From JAZOTK01 sp045534775 (lineage in GTDB: Bacteria; Bacillota; Clostridia; RUG12999), in assembly GCA_045534775.1 (NCBI GenBank), contig JAZSKI010000049.1, positions 1 through 64,000 on the forward strand: a DNA stretch of 64,000 bases. The letters are read 5' to 3'. Position numbers and translations under genes: made by a program. Of this stretch, positions 1-7,526 are shown piece by piece; within the stretch, counting starts at the first letter, position 1; the number at the start of each line of letters is the position of its first letter. The notes under the pieces are model-generated. The model had not been told where the DNA came from. It saw only the letters and a program-made list of their open reading frames with translations, and searched no databases.

Positions 1-31
1 AATTTTTTTCAAAAAAACCTCCAAAAATGCC

Positions 32-60
32 TTTACTAATTAAATAAAATGTGGTAAAAT
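32..60 (+). promoter_or_regulatory. Predicted sigma-A promoter for the first operon
   Basis: A TTTACT -35 box (32-37) and a TAAAAT -10 box (55-60) are separated by 17 bp. The -10 is preceded by TGTGG, giving an extended -10. It lies about 37 bp upstream of the first start codon and could drive the small protein, pncB and the two cyclophilins. Confidence 0.55.
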
Positions 61-96
61 ATTAATATAAAATAAAAAATGAAAGGATTGGATATA

Positions 97-369
97 ATGA
101 CGAAGAACACAACTCTCCAATACAAAGGTAAACCTATGATAAGGCGAGACAATAAAATTTATTACGGAAGCTTTTCCGATTCCTTTATAATTGAGTTTTC
201 CATTACCGCTACAGAAAAGGTTGATGATATTGACGTTGCTACCGCAGTTACCATCGAGCTTAAGAATACCGAAAGCGGCGAGATTATTAAAAAAGCCGAG
301 CGTGAAACCTTGTATAAGGCGATTGATATTGCGGAATTCTGGCTGATGGACGCTTTAGGTGAGGTATAA
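97..369 (+). CDS. Small conserved protein of unknown function (90 aa)
   Basis: I do not recognise a characterised family. The protein is soluble, mixed alpha/beta and acidic at the C-terminus, with an early basic YKGKPMIRRDNKIYYG segment and a later stretch that looks like paired strands followed by a helix (EIAEFWL-like end). From memory, short proteins with a 'GKP-hRR-N-I-YYG' opening occur in Clostridia, so it is probably a real conserved gene. An upstream in-frame ATG at 79 exists, but the AAAGGA ribosome site (82-87) lies inside that extension and is correctly spaced for the ATG at 97. It precedes pncB by 32 bp in the same direction, so co-transcription is likely. No cysteine or histidine motif suggests a metal site. 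Confidence 0.75.
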   Translation: MTKNTTLQYKGKPMIRRDNKIYYGSFSDSFIIEFSITATEKVDDIDVATAVTIELKNTESGEIIKKAERETLYKAIDIAEFWLMDALGEV

Positions 370-401
370 CCTCACCGATTTTTACGAAAGAGGATGAAAA
401 A

Positions 402-1853
402 ATGCTGCGAGTGGATAATTTGGCAACCTTATCCGATTTTTATGAGTTTACCATGCTTGATGGGTTTATCTCAACCGGTATGCAGGATAAAATCGGATAT
501 TATGATATTTATTTCAGGTCTGTACCCGATGGCGGCGGCTTTGTTATTGCCGCAGGTCTTGAAAGTATAATTGAGTATATAAAGACCCTGAAATTTGAAG
601 AAGCCGATATTGAATATTTTAAAAATCTTAAAGTGTTCAGTAATGAATTTATTGACTATATCACAAATTTCAAATTTGAATGTGACGTCTGGGCTGTTCC
701 GGAGGGTACTCCCGTGTTCCCCGGTGAGCCTCTTGTAATAGTTCGCGGTCCCGTGGCACAGGCACAGCTGATGGAAACCATGATACTTCTTTGTATAAAC
801 CATCAAAGCCTTATTGCCACCAAAGCAAACCGTATAGTACGTGCCGCAGGTGGTCGTTCCGTAATGGAGTTTGGTGCACGCCGTGCCCAGGGCTTCAGTG
901 CGGCGGTGCTGGGTTCAAGAGCCGCCTATATTGCAGGCTGTGATTCTACCTCCTGCACCATAGCTGATAAGGAATACAAAATTCCCGTTTCAGGCACAAT
1001 GGCTCATAGCTGGGTAGGTCTTTTCCCAACGGAATATGAGGCGTTTGCTGCTTATGCAAGGCGTTATCCCGACAAGTGTGTATTACTTGTGGATACCTAT
1101 AACGTACTGAAAAGCGGTGTCCCCAACGCCATAAAGGTGTTCGACGAGGTATTAAAGCCTCTCGGAAAACGTCCCATTGGCATAAGGATTGACAGCGGCG
1201 ATATAACATACCTTACAAAAAAAGCACGGAAAATGCTTGATGAAGCAGGCTATCCTGACTGTAAAATCGTTGTCTCCAACTCCCTGGATGAATATATCAT
1301 AGGCGATACTATTATGCAAGGTGCGAAAATTGATATGTTTGGCGTAGGCGAAAGGCTTATAACCTCAAAATCCGATCCCGTACTCGGCGGTGTTTATAAG
1401 CTGGTAGGTGTTGAGGATGACAAGGGAAATGTCATTCCCAAAATCAAGCTCAGCGAAAACGTAGCTAAAATTACGACCCCGGGCTTCAAACAGCTGTACA
1501 GGCTCTATTCCAGAGAAAATAATATGGCTATTGCCGATGTCATTACTCTCCACGGTGAGAAGATTGACGATACAAAGCCCTATGAGATATTTGACCCTGA
1601 GCATACCTGGAAAAAGAAAACTGTTACGGATTTTTATGCCAAAAAATTGCTTGTTAAGATATTTGATCATGGCGAATATGTTTATGACGACCCATCTGTA
1701 GGAGAAATACGTGAATATTGCAAAAAACAGATTAATACTATATGGGATGAGGTTAAACGATTTGAAAATCCCCATAAGTATTATGTAGATTTATCAAAAC
1801 CTCTATGGGATATAAAACATAGTTTATTAGACAAATACAGTAAGGAAGGATAA
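402..1853 (+). CDS. pncB: Nicotinate phosphoribosyltransferase
   Basis: The enzyme joins nicotinate and PRPP, using ATP hydrolysis, to make nicotinate mononucleotide for NAD salvage in the cytoplasm. At 483 aa it matches the longer Gram-positive type. Visible family signatures include the EFGARRAQG segment (near residue 155), SGTMAHSWV (near 197), LLVDTYNVLKSG (near 229) and the phosphate-binding IRIDSGD (near 263). The start at 402 has a GAGG ribosome site a few bases upstream. It lies between a small unknown protein and a cyclophilin lipoprotein, with only 3 bp to the latter, so these genes are probably one transcript. Identification is firm. Confidence 0.96.
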   Translation: MLRVDNLATLSDFYEFTMLDGFISTGMQDKIGYYDIYFRSVPDGGGFVIAAGLESIIEYIKTLKFEEADIEYFKNLKVFSNEFIDYITNFKFECDVWAVPEGTPVFPGEPLVIVRGPVAQAQLMETMILLCINHQSLIATKANRIVRAAGGRSVMEFGARRAQGFSAAVLGSRAAYIAGCDSTSCTIADKEYKIPVSGTMAHSWVGLFPTEYEAFAAYARRYPDKCVLLVDTYNVLKSGVPNAIKVFDEVLKPLGKRPIGIRIDSGDITYLTKKARKMLDEAGYPDCKIVVSNSLDEYIIGDTIMQGAKIDMFGVGERLITSKSDPVLGGVYKLVGVEDDKGNVIPKIKLSENVAKITTPGFKQLYRLYSRENNMAIADVITLHGEKIDDTKPYEIFDPEHTWKKKTVTDFYAKKLLVKIFDHGEYVYDDPSVGEIREYCKKQINTIWDEVKRFENPHKYYVDLSKPLWDIKHSLLDKYSKEG

Positions 1854-1856
1854 GAA

Positions 1857-2516
1857 ATGAAAAAATTACTTTTAATTATTACAATTTGTGCTCTTGCGCT
1901 TACAGGCTGTGGCAAAGCTACAACTTCAAGCTCCGGCTCTAAGGCGACTGCTACTGCGAAAACCACTTCATCTCCCGCCGCAACCCCTGCGGCTACGGCA
2001 TGGGCTGTTCCCGGTGATGACGAGGTAACGGCTGTGGTTGAAATGGAAATGGAAAGCGGTAACACAGTTACCATCGGTCTTTTTGCCGATTACGCTCCTG
2101 CTACCGTTGAGAACTTTTTAAGTCTGGTAAAGGAAGGCTTCTATGACGGCCTTACCTTCCACAGAGTTATCTCAGGTTTTATGGTACAGGGCGGTGACCC
2201 CGAGGGTACGGGTATGGGTGGTAGCGACAAGGAAATCAAAGGCGAATTCAAAGGCAACGGTTTTGCAAAGAATACCATTGCTCACGATCGCGGTGTAATT
2301 TCCATGGCAAGAAGCCAGCTTCCCGATTCTGCATCCAGCCAGTTCTTCATCGTGCATAAAAGCTCTCCTCACCTGAACGGTCAGTATGCCGCTTTCGGCA
2401 AGGTGCTTTCGGGTATTGAGGTTATTGATGAAATAGCGGCTGTTGAGACAGATGCTTCCGATAAACCCTCGACTCCCGTTGTTATAAAGAAAATGACAGT
2501 TAAAGAGGAAAAATAA
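1857..2516 (+). CDS. Cyclophilin-type peptidyl-prolyl isomerase, lipoprotein
   Basis: A secreted prolyl isomerase anchored to the outer face of the membrane. Residues 1-18 form a signal peptide ending in a lipobox (LTGC, Cys at 18), followed by a Ser/Thr/Ala-rich linker to about residue 50. The cyclophilin domain runs from about 58 to 218, with the segments VENFLSLVKEGFYDG, LTFHRVISGFMVQGGDP, GVISMARS and SSQFFIVHKSSPHLNGQYAAFG that carry the catalytic Arg and substrate pocket. The next gene starts one base after this stop and encodes a second cyclophilin very similar in both protein and DNA, so this pair looks like a tandem duplication. Probable role: folding of exported proteins. Confidence 0.93.
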   Translation: MKKLLLIITICALALTGCGKATTSSSGSKATATAKTTSSPAATPAATAWAVPGDDEVTAVVEMEMESGNTVTIGLFADYAPATVENFLSLVKEGFYDGLTFHRVISGFMVQGGDPEGTGMGGSDKEIKGEFKGNGFAKNTIAHDRGVISMARSQLPDSASSQFFIVHKSSPHLNGQYAAFGKVLSGIEVIDEIAAVETDASDKPSTPVVIKKMTVKEEK

Positions 2517-3593
2517 ATGAAAAAATTTACAGCCTTTATACTTGTATTTTTAATGACTGCATTACCTGTCTTTGCTCAGTTTTCCGATATGGAAAACTAT
2601 ATGTGGGCAAATGACGCGGTAAATGAGCTTGCAAGAAACGGGATAATAAACGGCTTAAGCGAAACCGAGTTTGTGCCGGACGGAAATGTAACCTATGAAC
2701 AGCTTGCAAAGCTTCTGGCAACAAGCTTTAAGCTTAAAGTACCTGAGGTGTCTGTCGGCGGAAGATGGTCGGACGGGTATATTGATGCTACAAGAAAATA
2801 TTTTATGTTCACAAACGAATATGATTACGATACGCCTCTGCAGAGAGTGGAGGTCGTGTCGGCAATATCTAAGCTGTATGCAGAGAAAAACGGGCTGACG
2901 GCAGTTTATACCGAACCCTTTAAGGATGCAGAGCTTTTAGAGACCGTACCCGAAATCGAGCCTGAGTATATAAATGCGGCTAAGGCTACAGGAATTACAA
3001 TGGGTGATACGGACGGTAATTTCAGACCCTTTGACAATGTAACAAGGGCAGAATGTGCAGTTTTGTTTCAAAGACTTATAAACTTAAAAACGGAGGTTAA
3101 AAAAATGGAGAACACAAAGATTTTAATTACAATGGACACAGACGAAACAATCAAGCTGGAGCTTTATCCCGAATTTGCTCCCGCTACTGTTGAGAATTTT
3201 GTAAATCTGGTAAAGGAGGGCTTCTATGACGGTCTTACCTTCCACAGAGTTATATCCGGATTTATGATACAGGGCGGCGACCCCCTCGGTAACGGTATGG
3301 GTGGCAGTGCCAATAAAATCAAAGGCGAATTTGCTTCCAACGGATTTGCTCAAAATACCTTGAGACACGAACGCGGCGTTATTTCTATGGCACGTGCTCA
3401 GGACCCCAACTCTGCTTCCAGCCAGTTCTTTATTATGCACGAGGACGGATTTTTCCTTGACGGACAGTATGCGGCTTTCGGCAGAGTAATTGAAGGTATT
3501 GAAACTGTAGACAGAATTGCCGCAGAGAAAACAAATATGATGGATAAACCCTTAAATCCTGTAGTAATTAAGACTATTGAAATAACAGAATAA
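2517..3593 (+). CDS. SLH-repeat protein fused to a cyclophilin domain
   Basis: A 358-aa exported protein with a signal peptide (1-20, cleavage after VFA), about three SLH repeats (roughly 23-190; NGIINGLSETEFVPDGNVT and TGITMGDTDGNFRPFDNVTRAE are typical) and a C-terminal cyclophilin domain (about 198-358). SLH repeats bind pyruvylated wall polymer, so the isomerase would be held in the cell wall. The start directly follows the upstream stop. A strong ribosome site and ATG lie exactly at the junction between the SLH and cyclophilin parts (3092-3107), so a free 162-aa cytosolic cyclophilin could also be made. The cyclophilin half closely matches the preceding lipoprotein. The domain assignment is sure; the dual product is inference. 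Confidence 0.92.
   Translation: MKKFTAFILVFLMTALPVFAQFSDMENYMWANDAVNELARNGIINGLSETEFVPDGNVTYEQLAKLLATSFKLKVPEVSVGGRWSDGYIDATRKYFMFTNEYDYDTPLQRVEVVSAISKLYAEKNGLTAVYTEPFKDAELLETVPEIEPEYINAAKATGITMGDTDGNFRPFDNVTRAECAVLFQRLINLKTEVKKMENTKILITMDTDETIKLELYPEFAPATVENFVNLVKEGFYDGLTFHRVISGFMIQGGDPLGNGMGGSANKIKGEFASNGFAQNTLRHERGVISMARAQDPNSASSQFFIMHEDGFFLDGQYAAFGRVIEGIETVDRIAAEKTNMMDKPLNPVVIKTIEITE
3092..3107 (+). promoter_or_regulatory. Internal ribosome site and in-frame start at a domain boundary
   Basis: GGAGG at 3092-3096 is followed 8 bases later by ATG at 3105, in frame with the SLH-cyclophilin gene. Translation from here yields only the cyclophilin (162 aa) without a signal peptide. The placement between the two domains and the near-perfect Shine-Dalgarno suggest a working or fossil start. 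Confidence 0.6.
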
Positions 3594-3624
3594 TTAATCA
3601 GACATTGAAAGGAATGTATACTAT

Positions 3625-4998
3625 ATGAAACTTTGGGGCGGCAGATTTCAAAAATCCACTGATAAAAGCGTGGATGATTTCAATTCCTCAATCCGTTTTG
3701 ACGGACGGATGTACAGGCAGGATATAAGAGGTAGCGTAGCCCATGCGACTATGCTTGGAAAACAAGGTATCATCCCTTCGGAGGATGCCCGGCTGATTGT
3801 GAAAGCTCTGGAAGAATTACTTAACGATATTGAAAATGGTAAGGTTGAGTTTGAAACCGATGCCGAGGATATTCATATGAATATCGAAAAGCTGTTGACG
3901 GAGCGTATCGGCGATGCCGGTAAACGCCTTCATACTGCCCGTAGCCGTAACGACCAGGTAGCTCTTGATATAAGAATGTACCTTCGTGACGAGGTAGCGG
4001 AAATTGAGGACATGCTTAAAAAGCTCCTTGCTGTCCTTGTAAAGCTGGCAAAGGCTAATCTGGGTACTATAATGCCCGGCTATACTCATTTGCAGAAGGC
4101 ACAGCCCATCACCTTCGCCCATCATCTTATGGCTTATGCCGAGATGTTTAAACGGGATATTGGCAGACTCCGCGATGCTCTTAAGAGAATGAACTATCTG
4201 CCCTTAGGGTCGGGGGCTCTTGCCACCACCACCTATCCCATCGACCGCGAATATGTCGCGGAGATGCTCGATTTTGACGGTGTTACACTAAACAGCCTAG
4301 ATGGTGTCAGTGACCGCGATTTTGTGATTGAGTTCGGTTCTGCCTTTGCTACGATTATGGTGCATTTAAGCAGATTTTCAGAAGAGCTTATTATATGGAA
4401 TACCAACGAATTTTCTTTTGTGGAAATGGATGACGGTTTCTCAACGGGCAGTTCAATTATGCCCCAGAAGAAAAATCCCGATGTTGCTGAGTTAATCCGC
4501 GGTAAAAGCGGCAGAGTAATCGGCAATTTAGTGGGTATTCTCACCGTAATGAAGGGTCTGCCTCTTGCCTACAACAAAGATATGCAGGAGGATAAGGAGG
4601 GTATTTTTGATTCTATAGATACCATTAAAATGTGTCTCCCCGTGTTTACGGGTATGATTGATACCATGAAGGTAAACACCGAGGCTATGAGACGTGGTGC
4701 AGGCGGTGGTTTTACCAACGCTACCGATGCCGCTGACTATCTGGTAAAAAAAGGCATGCCTTTCAGAAATGCTCACGAGGTAATAGGGAAAATTGTGTTC
4801 TACTGTATCAGTAACAACAAATCCTTAGAGGAAATGTCTTTAGATGAATATAAAGAATTTTCCGATATTTTTGAAAAGGATGTCTATGATGCCATCAGCC
4901 TTGAGGCCTGCGTCTCCTATCGTAAGGTAACGGGCGGTCCTGCAAAGGAAGCGGTAACAATGGCTATAGAAAAAACTGATGAATTTTTACGTAATTAG
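3625..4998 (+). CDS. argH: Argininosuccinate lyase
   Basis: Splits argininosuccinate into arginine and fumarate, the last step of arginine synthesis. Length (457 aa) is normal. The opening KLWGGRF, the substrate segment [12 protein letters not shown] (near residue 108), [11 protein letters not shown] (near 152) and the superfamily signature [12 protein letters not shown] (near 276) with its catalytic Ser and Lys are present. No argG is in the window; the upstream neighbours are cyclophilins, so it may be transcribed with them or alone. A clear terminator follows four bases after the stop. Identification is firm. Confidence 0.97.
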   Translation: MKLWGGRFQKSTDKSVDDFNSSIRFDGRMYRQDIRGSVAHATMLGKQGIIPSEDARLIVKALEELLNDIENGKVEFETDAEDIHMNIEKLLTERIGDAGKRLHTARSRNDQVALDIRMYLRDEVAEIEDMLKKLLAVLVKLAKANLGTIMPGYTHLQKAQPITFAHHLMAYAEMFKRDIGRLRDALKRMNYLPLGSGALATTTYPIDREYVAEMLDFDGVTLNSLDGVSDRDFVIEFGSAFATIMVHLSRFSEELIIWNTNEFSFVEMDDGFSTGSSIMPQKKNPDVAELIRGKSGRVIGNLVGILTVMKGLPLAYNKDMQEDKEGIFDSIDTIKMCLPVFTGMIDTMKVNTEAMRRGAGGGFTNATDAADYLVKKGMPFRNAHEVIGKIVFYCISNNKSLEEMSLDEYKEFSDIFEKDVYDAISLEACVSYRKVTGGPAKEAVTMAIEKTDEFLRN

Positions 4999-5001
4999 TT
5001 A

Positions 5002-5029
5002 CAGGGCGGTCAATCCGCCCTGATTTTTT
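5002..5029 (+). terminator. Rho-independent terminator after argH
   Basis: Arms CAGGGCGG (5002-5009) and CCGCCCTG (5015-5022) pair around a 5-base loop and are followed by ATTTTTT. This ends the first plus-strand operon. Confidence 0.9.
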
Positions 5030-5119
5030 AAGCTGCAAAAAAGGATTTTCGTTTCTGATATGACTCCCCTACCCGTTAGCTTTTCGCTTTGTTTTTTTGG
5101 GGTACGGCACTCACAAATC

Positions 5120-5692
5120 CTATATTTTTTCACATATTTCCGTTATTTCTTCTTCAGTGTAGAGACAGTTTAAAAGTGTCACCAGTGCATTGGGTGTAAT
5201 CCCTTTCGGCATATCCATATATTTAAGAAGCTTGTCACGTCTTTCGTTGCTTCCGGCTTTACCGCTGAGACCCAGTCTGTACAGGGTAGCTTTCGTGATA
5301 TTTTTTTTGTTTGCCGCGACTACAGATGCAGATTTCTCTATTGCCCGGCGGATAATATCATTATCAATTCCTTCCACTCCCAAAAAACCGTCCTTGGATT
5401 TCTCGATTTTCCGTTTTTCCACACCTTCAATCTGCGGCACATAGGCGTGTTTAATATATTTATTATCTACAATACCGCAAATAAAATTCCTTATTAAAAA
5501 ACCCGCCCTGTCGGAATCGGTCAAAATTATTATTCCCCTATCCTCCGCCAGTCTGCGAATCAGCTTTTGTTTTCCTTCGTTGGTAAAAATATTAAAGCCT
5601 TCCGTTGATACAATAGCCGTATCAAATATTCCCGAAAGACGTATTTTGTCATATTTCCCTTCAACTATTATTGCTTCCTTTATGCTTATCAT
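5120..5692 (-). CDS. Toprim protein, RNase M5-like
   Basis: A 190-aa protein with an N-terminal Toprim fold: IKEAIIVEGKYDK carries the catalytic Glu (near residue 11) and IIILTDSDRAG the metal-binding Asp pair (near 54-60). The C-terminal half resembles the DUF4093 region found in RNase M5, which matures the 5S rRNA 5' and 3' ends by double-strand cleavage. RNase M5 proper is similar in length, but this sequence is divergent, so a maturation role is inferred rather than shown. It is the last gene on the minus strand before argH and is separated from the hydrogenase operon by a terminator. The start at 5692 opens MISIKEAIIVEG, typical for the family. Confidence 0.8.
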   Translation of the reverse strand: MISIKEAIIVEGKYDKIRLSGIFDTAIVSTEGFNIFTNEGKQKLIRRLAEDRGIIILTDSDRAGFLIRNFICGIVDNKYIKHAYVPQIEGVEKRKIEKSKDGFLGVEGIDNDIIRRAIEKSASVVAANKKNITKATLYRLGLSGKAGSNERRDKLLKYMDMPKGITPNALVTLLNCLYTEEEITEICEKI

Positions 5693-5743
5693 ATCAACCT
5701 CGTTTTTGATAAATTTTTATTGTCTTTAAAAAAGCTGACAATT

Positions 5744-5771
5744 AAAGCGGCGGCTTTTTCGCCGCCGCTTT
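5744..5771 (-). terminator. Terminator between the hydrogenase operon and the Toprim gene
   Basis: An 11-bp GC-rich stem (5744-5754 with 5761-5771) has a 6-base loop and A/T-rich flanks on both sides. It lies just after the hydrogenase stop codon. Confidence 0.8.
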
Positions 5772-5776
5772 ATTAA

Positions 5777-7510
5777 TTAATAATTTCCCTTTTTGGAATA
5801 GTGAGTATGGAGTAATTTATGAGCCTTGTGGCTACCGGGTTTTTCCAGATACTCATCATAGATTTTTGTAATCGCAGGATTCTTATGAGATTTACGAATC
5901 TCAAGACGTTTATCTTCTGAATACACGGCCTTTGCACGTTCTGCCTTAAGGTCGATATCCATAAGTGTCTTAGAATCAACTATCGGCTGACCGCCGCCTG
6001 TTACGCAACCGCCGGGACAAGCCATAATTTCAATAAAGTGATAATCCGCTTTACCTGCTCTTATATCATCAAGGAGCTTTCTTGCGTTACCGAGACCGTG
6101 TGCTACCGCAACCTTAACATCTGTTCCACCTACATTTACTGTAGCTTCTTTTATGCCTGCAACACCACGAACCGCTTCAAACTCAAAGCTTTCAAGCTCT
6201 TTACCTTCAACTATTTCCTTAACGGTACGCAGAGCCGCTTCCATAACACCGCCTGTTGCACCGAAGATAACGCCGGCACCCGAACCGATACCGAAGGGAT
6301 CGTCAAATTCTTCATCGGGAAGCTGTGCAAACTTAATACCTGCCTGTTTAATCATCTTAGCAAGCTCTCTTGTTGTAATAACCGCATCAACGTCACGGAA
6401 ACCGTTTACGTTCATTTCATCTCTTGCAGATTCATATTTTTTAGAGCTGCAAGGCATAACAGATACAACATAAATATCGTTAGGGTCAAGGTTGTTCTTT
6501 TCAGCATAGTAGGTCTTAAGAACCGCACCAAACATCTGGTGAGGTGATTTACAGCTTGAAAGATTAGGTATAAACTCAGGATAGAAATGTTCACAGAAGT
6601 TAATCCAACCGGGTGAACAAGATGTAATCATCGGAAGTGTACCACCGTTTTTAATTCTTTCAAGAAGCTCTGTACCCTCTTCCATAATTGTGAGGTCAGC
6701 CGCAAAGTCTGTATCAAATACCTTTTCAAATCCCAATCTGCGGAGTGAGCTTACCATTTTGCCTGTAACAGCAGTACCTATAGGCATACCGAACTCTTCT
6801 CCGAGAGCTGCACGAACAGCAGGAGCTGTCTGCACAAGCACATGTTTGGTATCATCACCAAGAGCCGCCCAAACCTTATCTATCTGCTCGTTTTCGTGGA
6901 GTGCACCAACAGGACATACATTGATACACTGACCGCAGCATACGCAGGGGGCTTCGTTGAGGCTCATATCAAAAGCTGAACCTACTCTTGTTTTAATACC
7001 TCTGTTTGCAGAATCAATAACAGATACTGTCTGAATATTCTTACATACAGAAATACATCTGCGACAAAGAATACATTTATTGTTATCACGAACGATAGAG
7101 GGTGAAAGATTATCAATTTCGTGAATCTCGTTTTCACCTTCAAAGCGAAGCCGGTCAATTCCCATTTCATCAGCAAGCTTCTGAAGCTCACAATTTCTGT
7201 TCCTGGAACAGGTTAAGCATTTCTTATCGTGATTAGAGAGAATAAGCTCAGTTGTAACCTTTCTTGATTCTCTTACCTTTGGAGTATTTGTATAAACCTC
7301 AAGTCCTTCGGATACGGGGTATACACAAGCTGCCTGAAGATTTCTTGCGCCTTTGATTTCAACTACGCAAACGCGGCAGGCGCCTATTTCATTTATATCT
7401 TTAAGATAGCACAGTGTAGGAATATCAATTCCGGCAATTTTAGCCGCCTGAAGGACTGTAGAGCCTTCGGGCACCTGTACATTTACGCCATCAATTATTA
7501 CGTTAACCAT
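5777..7510 (-). CDS. hndD: [FeFe] hydrogenase catalytic subunit, HndD/HydA type
   Basis: Reduces protons to H2 (or the reverse) at the H-cluster. In order: a [2Fe-2S] plant-type domain (Cys near residues 34-64), a His/Cys-ligated [4Fe-4S] site (HDKKCLTC), two [4Fe-4S] ferredoxin motifs (CILCRRCISVCK and CVCCGQCINVCP), then the H-cluster motifs TSCSPGW, MPCSSKK and MACPGGCVTGGGQP. The first has Ser where the proton-relay Cys (TSCCPGW) of standard enzymes sits. I chose the ATG at 7510 because GGAGGAGG lies directly upstream; the longer frame from 7534 contains that site. It is the last gene of a NuoE-ATPase-2Fe2S-NuoF-HydA operon, which suggests a soluble NAD(P)H- or ferredoxin-linked, possibly electron-bifurcating complex. 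Confidence 0.95.
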   Translation of the reverse strand: MVNVIIDGVNVQVPEGSTVLQAAKIAGIDIPTLCYLKDINEIGACRVCVVEIKGARNLQAACVYPVSEGLEVYTNTPKVRESRKVTTELILSNHDKKCLTCSRNRNCELQKLADEMGIDRLRFEGENEIHEIDNLSPSIVRDNNKCILCRRCISVCKNIQTVSVIDSANRGIKTRVGSAFDMSLNEAPCVCCGQCINVCPVGALHENEQIDKVWAALGDDTKHVLVQTAPAVRAALGEEFGMPIGTAVTGKMVSSLRRLGFEKVFDTDFAADLTIMEEGTELLERIKNGGTLPMITSCSPGWINFCEHFYPEFIPNLSSCKSPHQMFGAVLKTYYAEKNNLDPNDIYVVSVMPCSSKKYESARDEMNVNGFRDVDAVITTRELAKMIKQAGIKFAQLPDEEFDDPFGIGSGAGVIFGATGGVMEAALRTVKEIVEGKELESFEFEAVRGVAGIKEATVNVGGTDVKVAVAHGLGNARKLLDDIRAGKADYHFIEIMACPGGCVTGGGQPIVDSKTLMDIDLKAERAKAVYSEDKRLEIRKSHKNPAITKIYDEYLEKPGSHKAHKLLHTHYSKKGNY

Positions 7511-7526
7511 TATTATTCCTCCTCCC

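Noticed and set aside
6038..6547. Long open frame on the plus strand opposite the hydrogenase gene
   Set aside because: It lies entirely opposite hndD, has no ribosome site or recognisable domain, and its composition mirrors hndD codon use.
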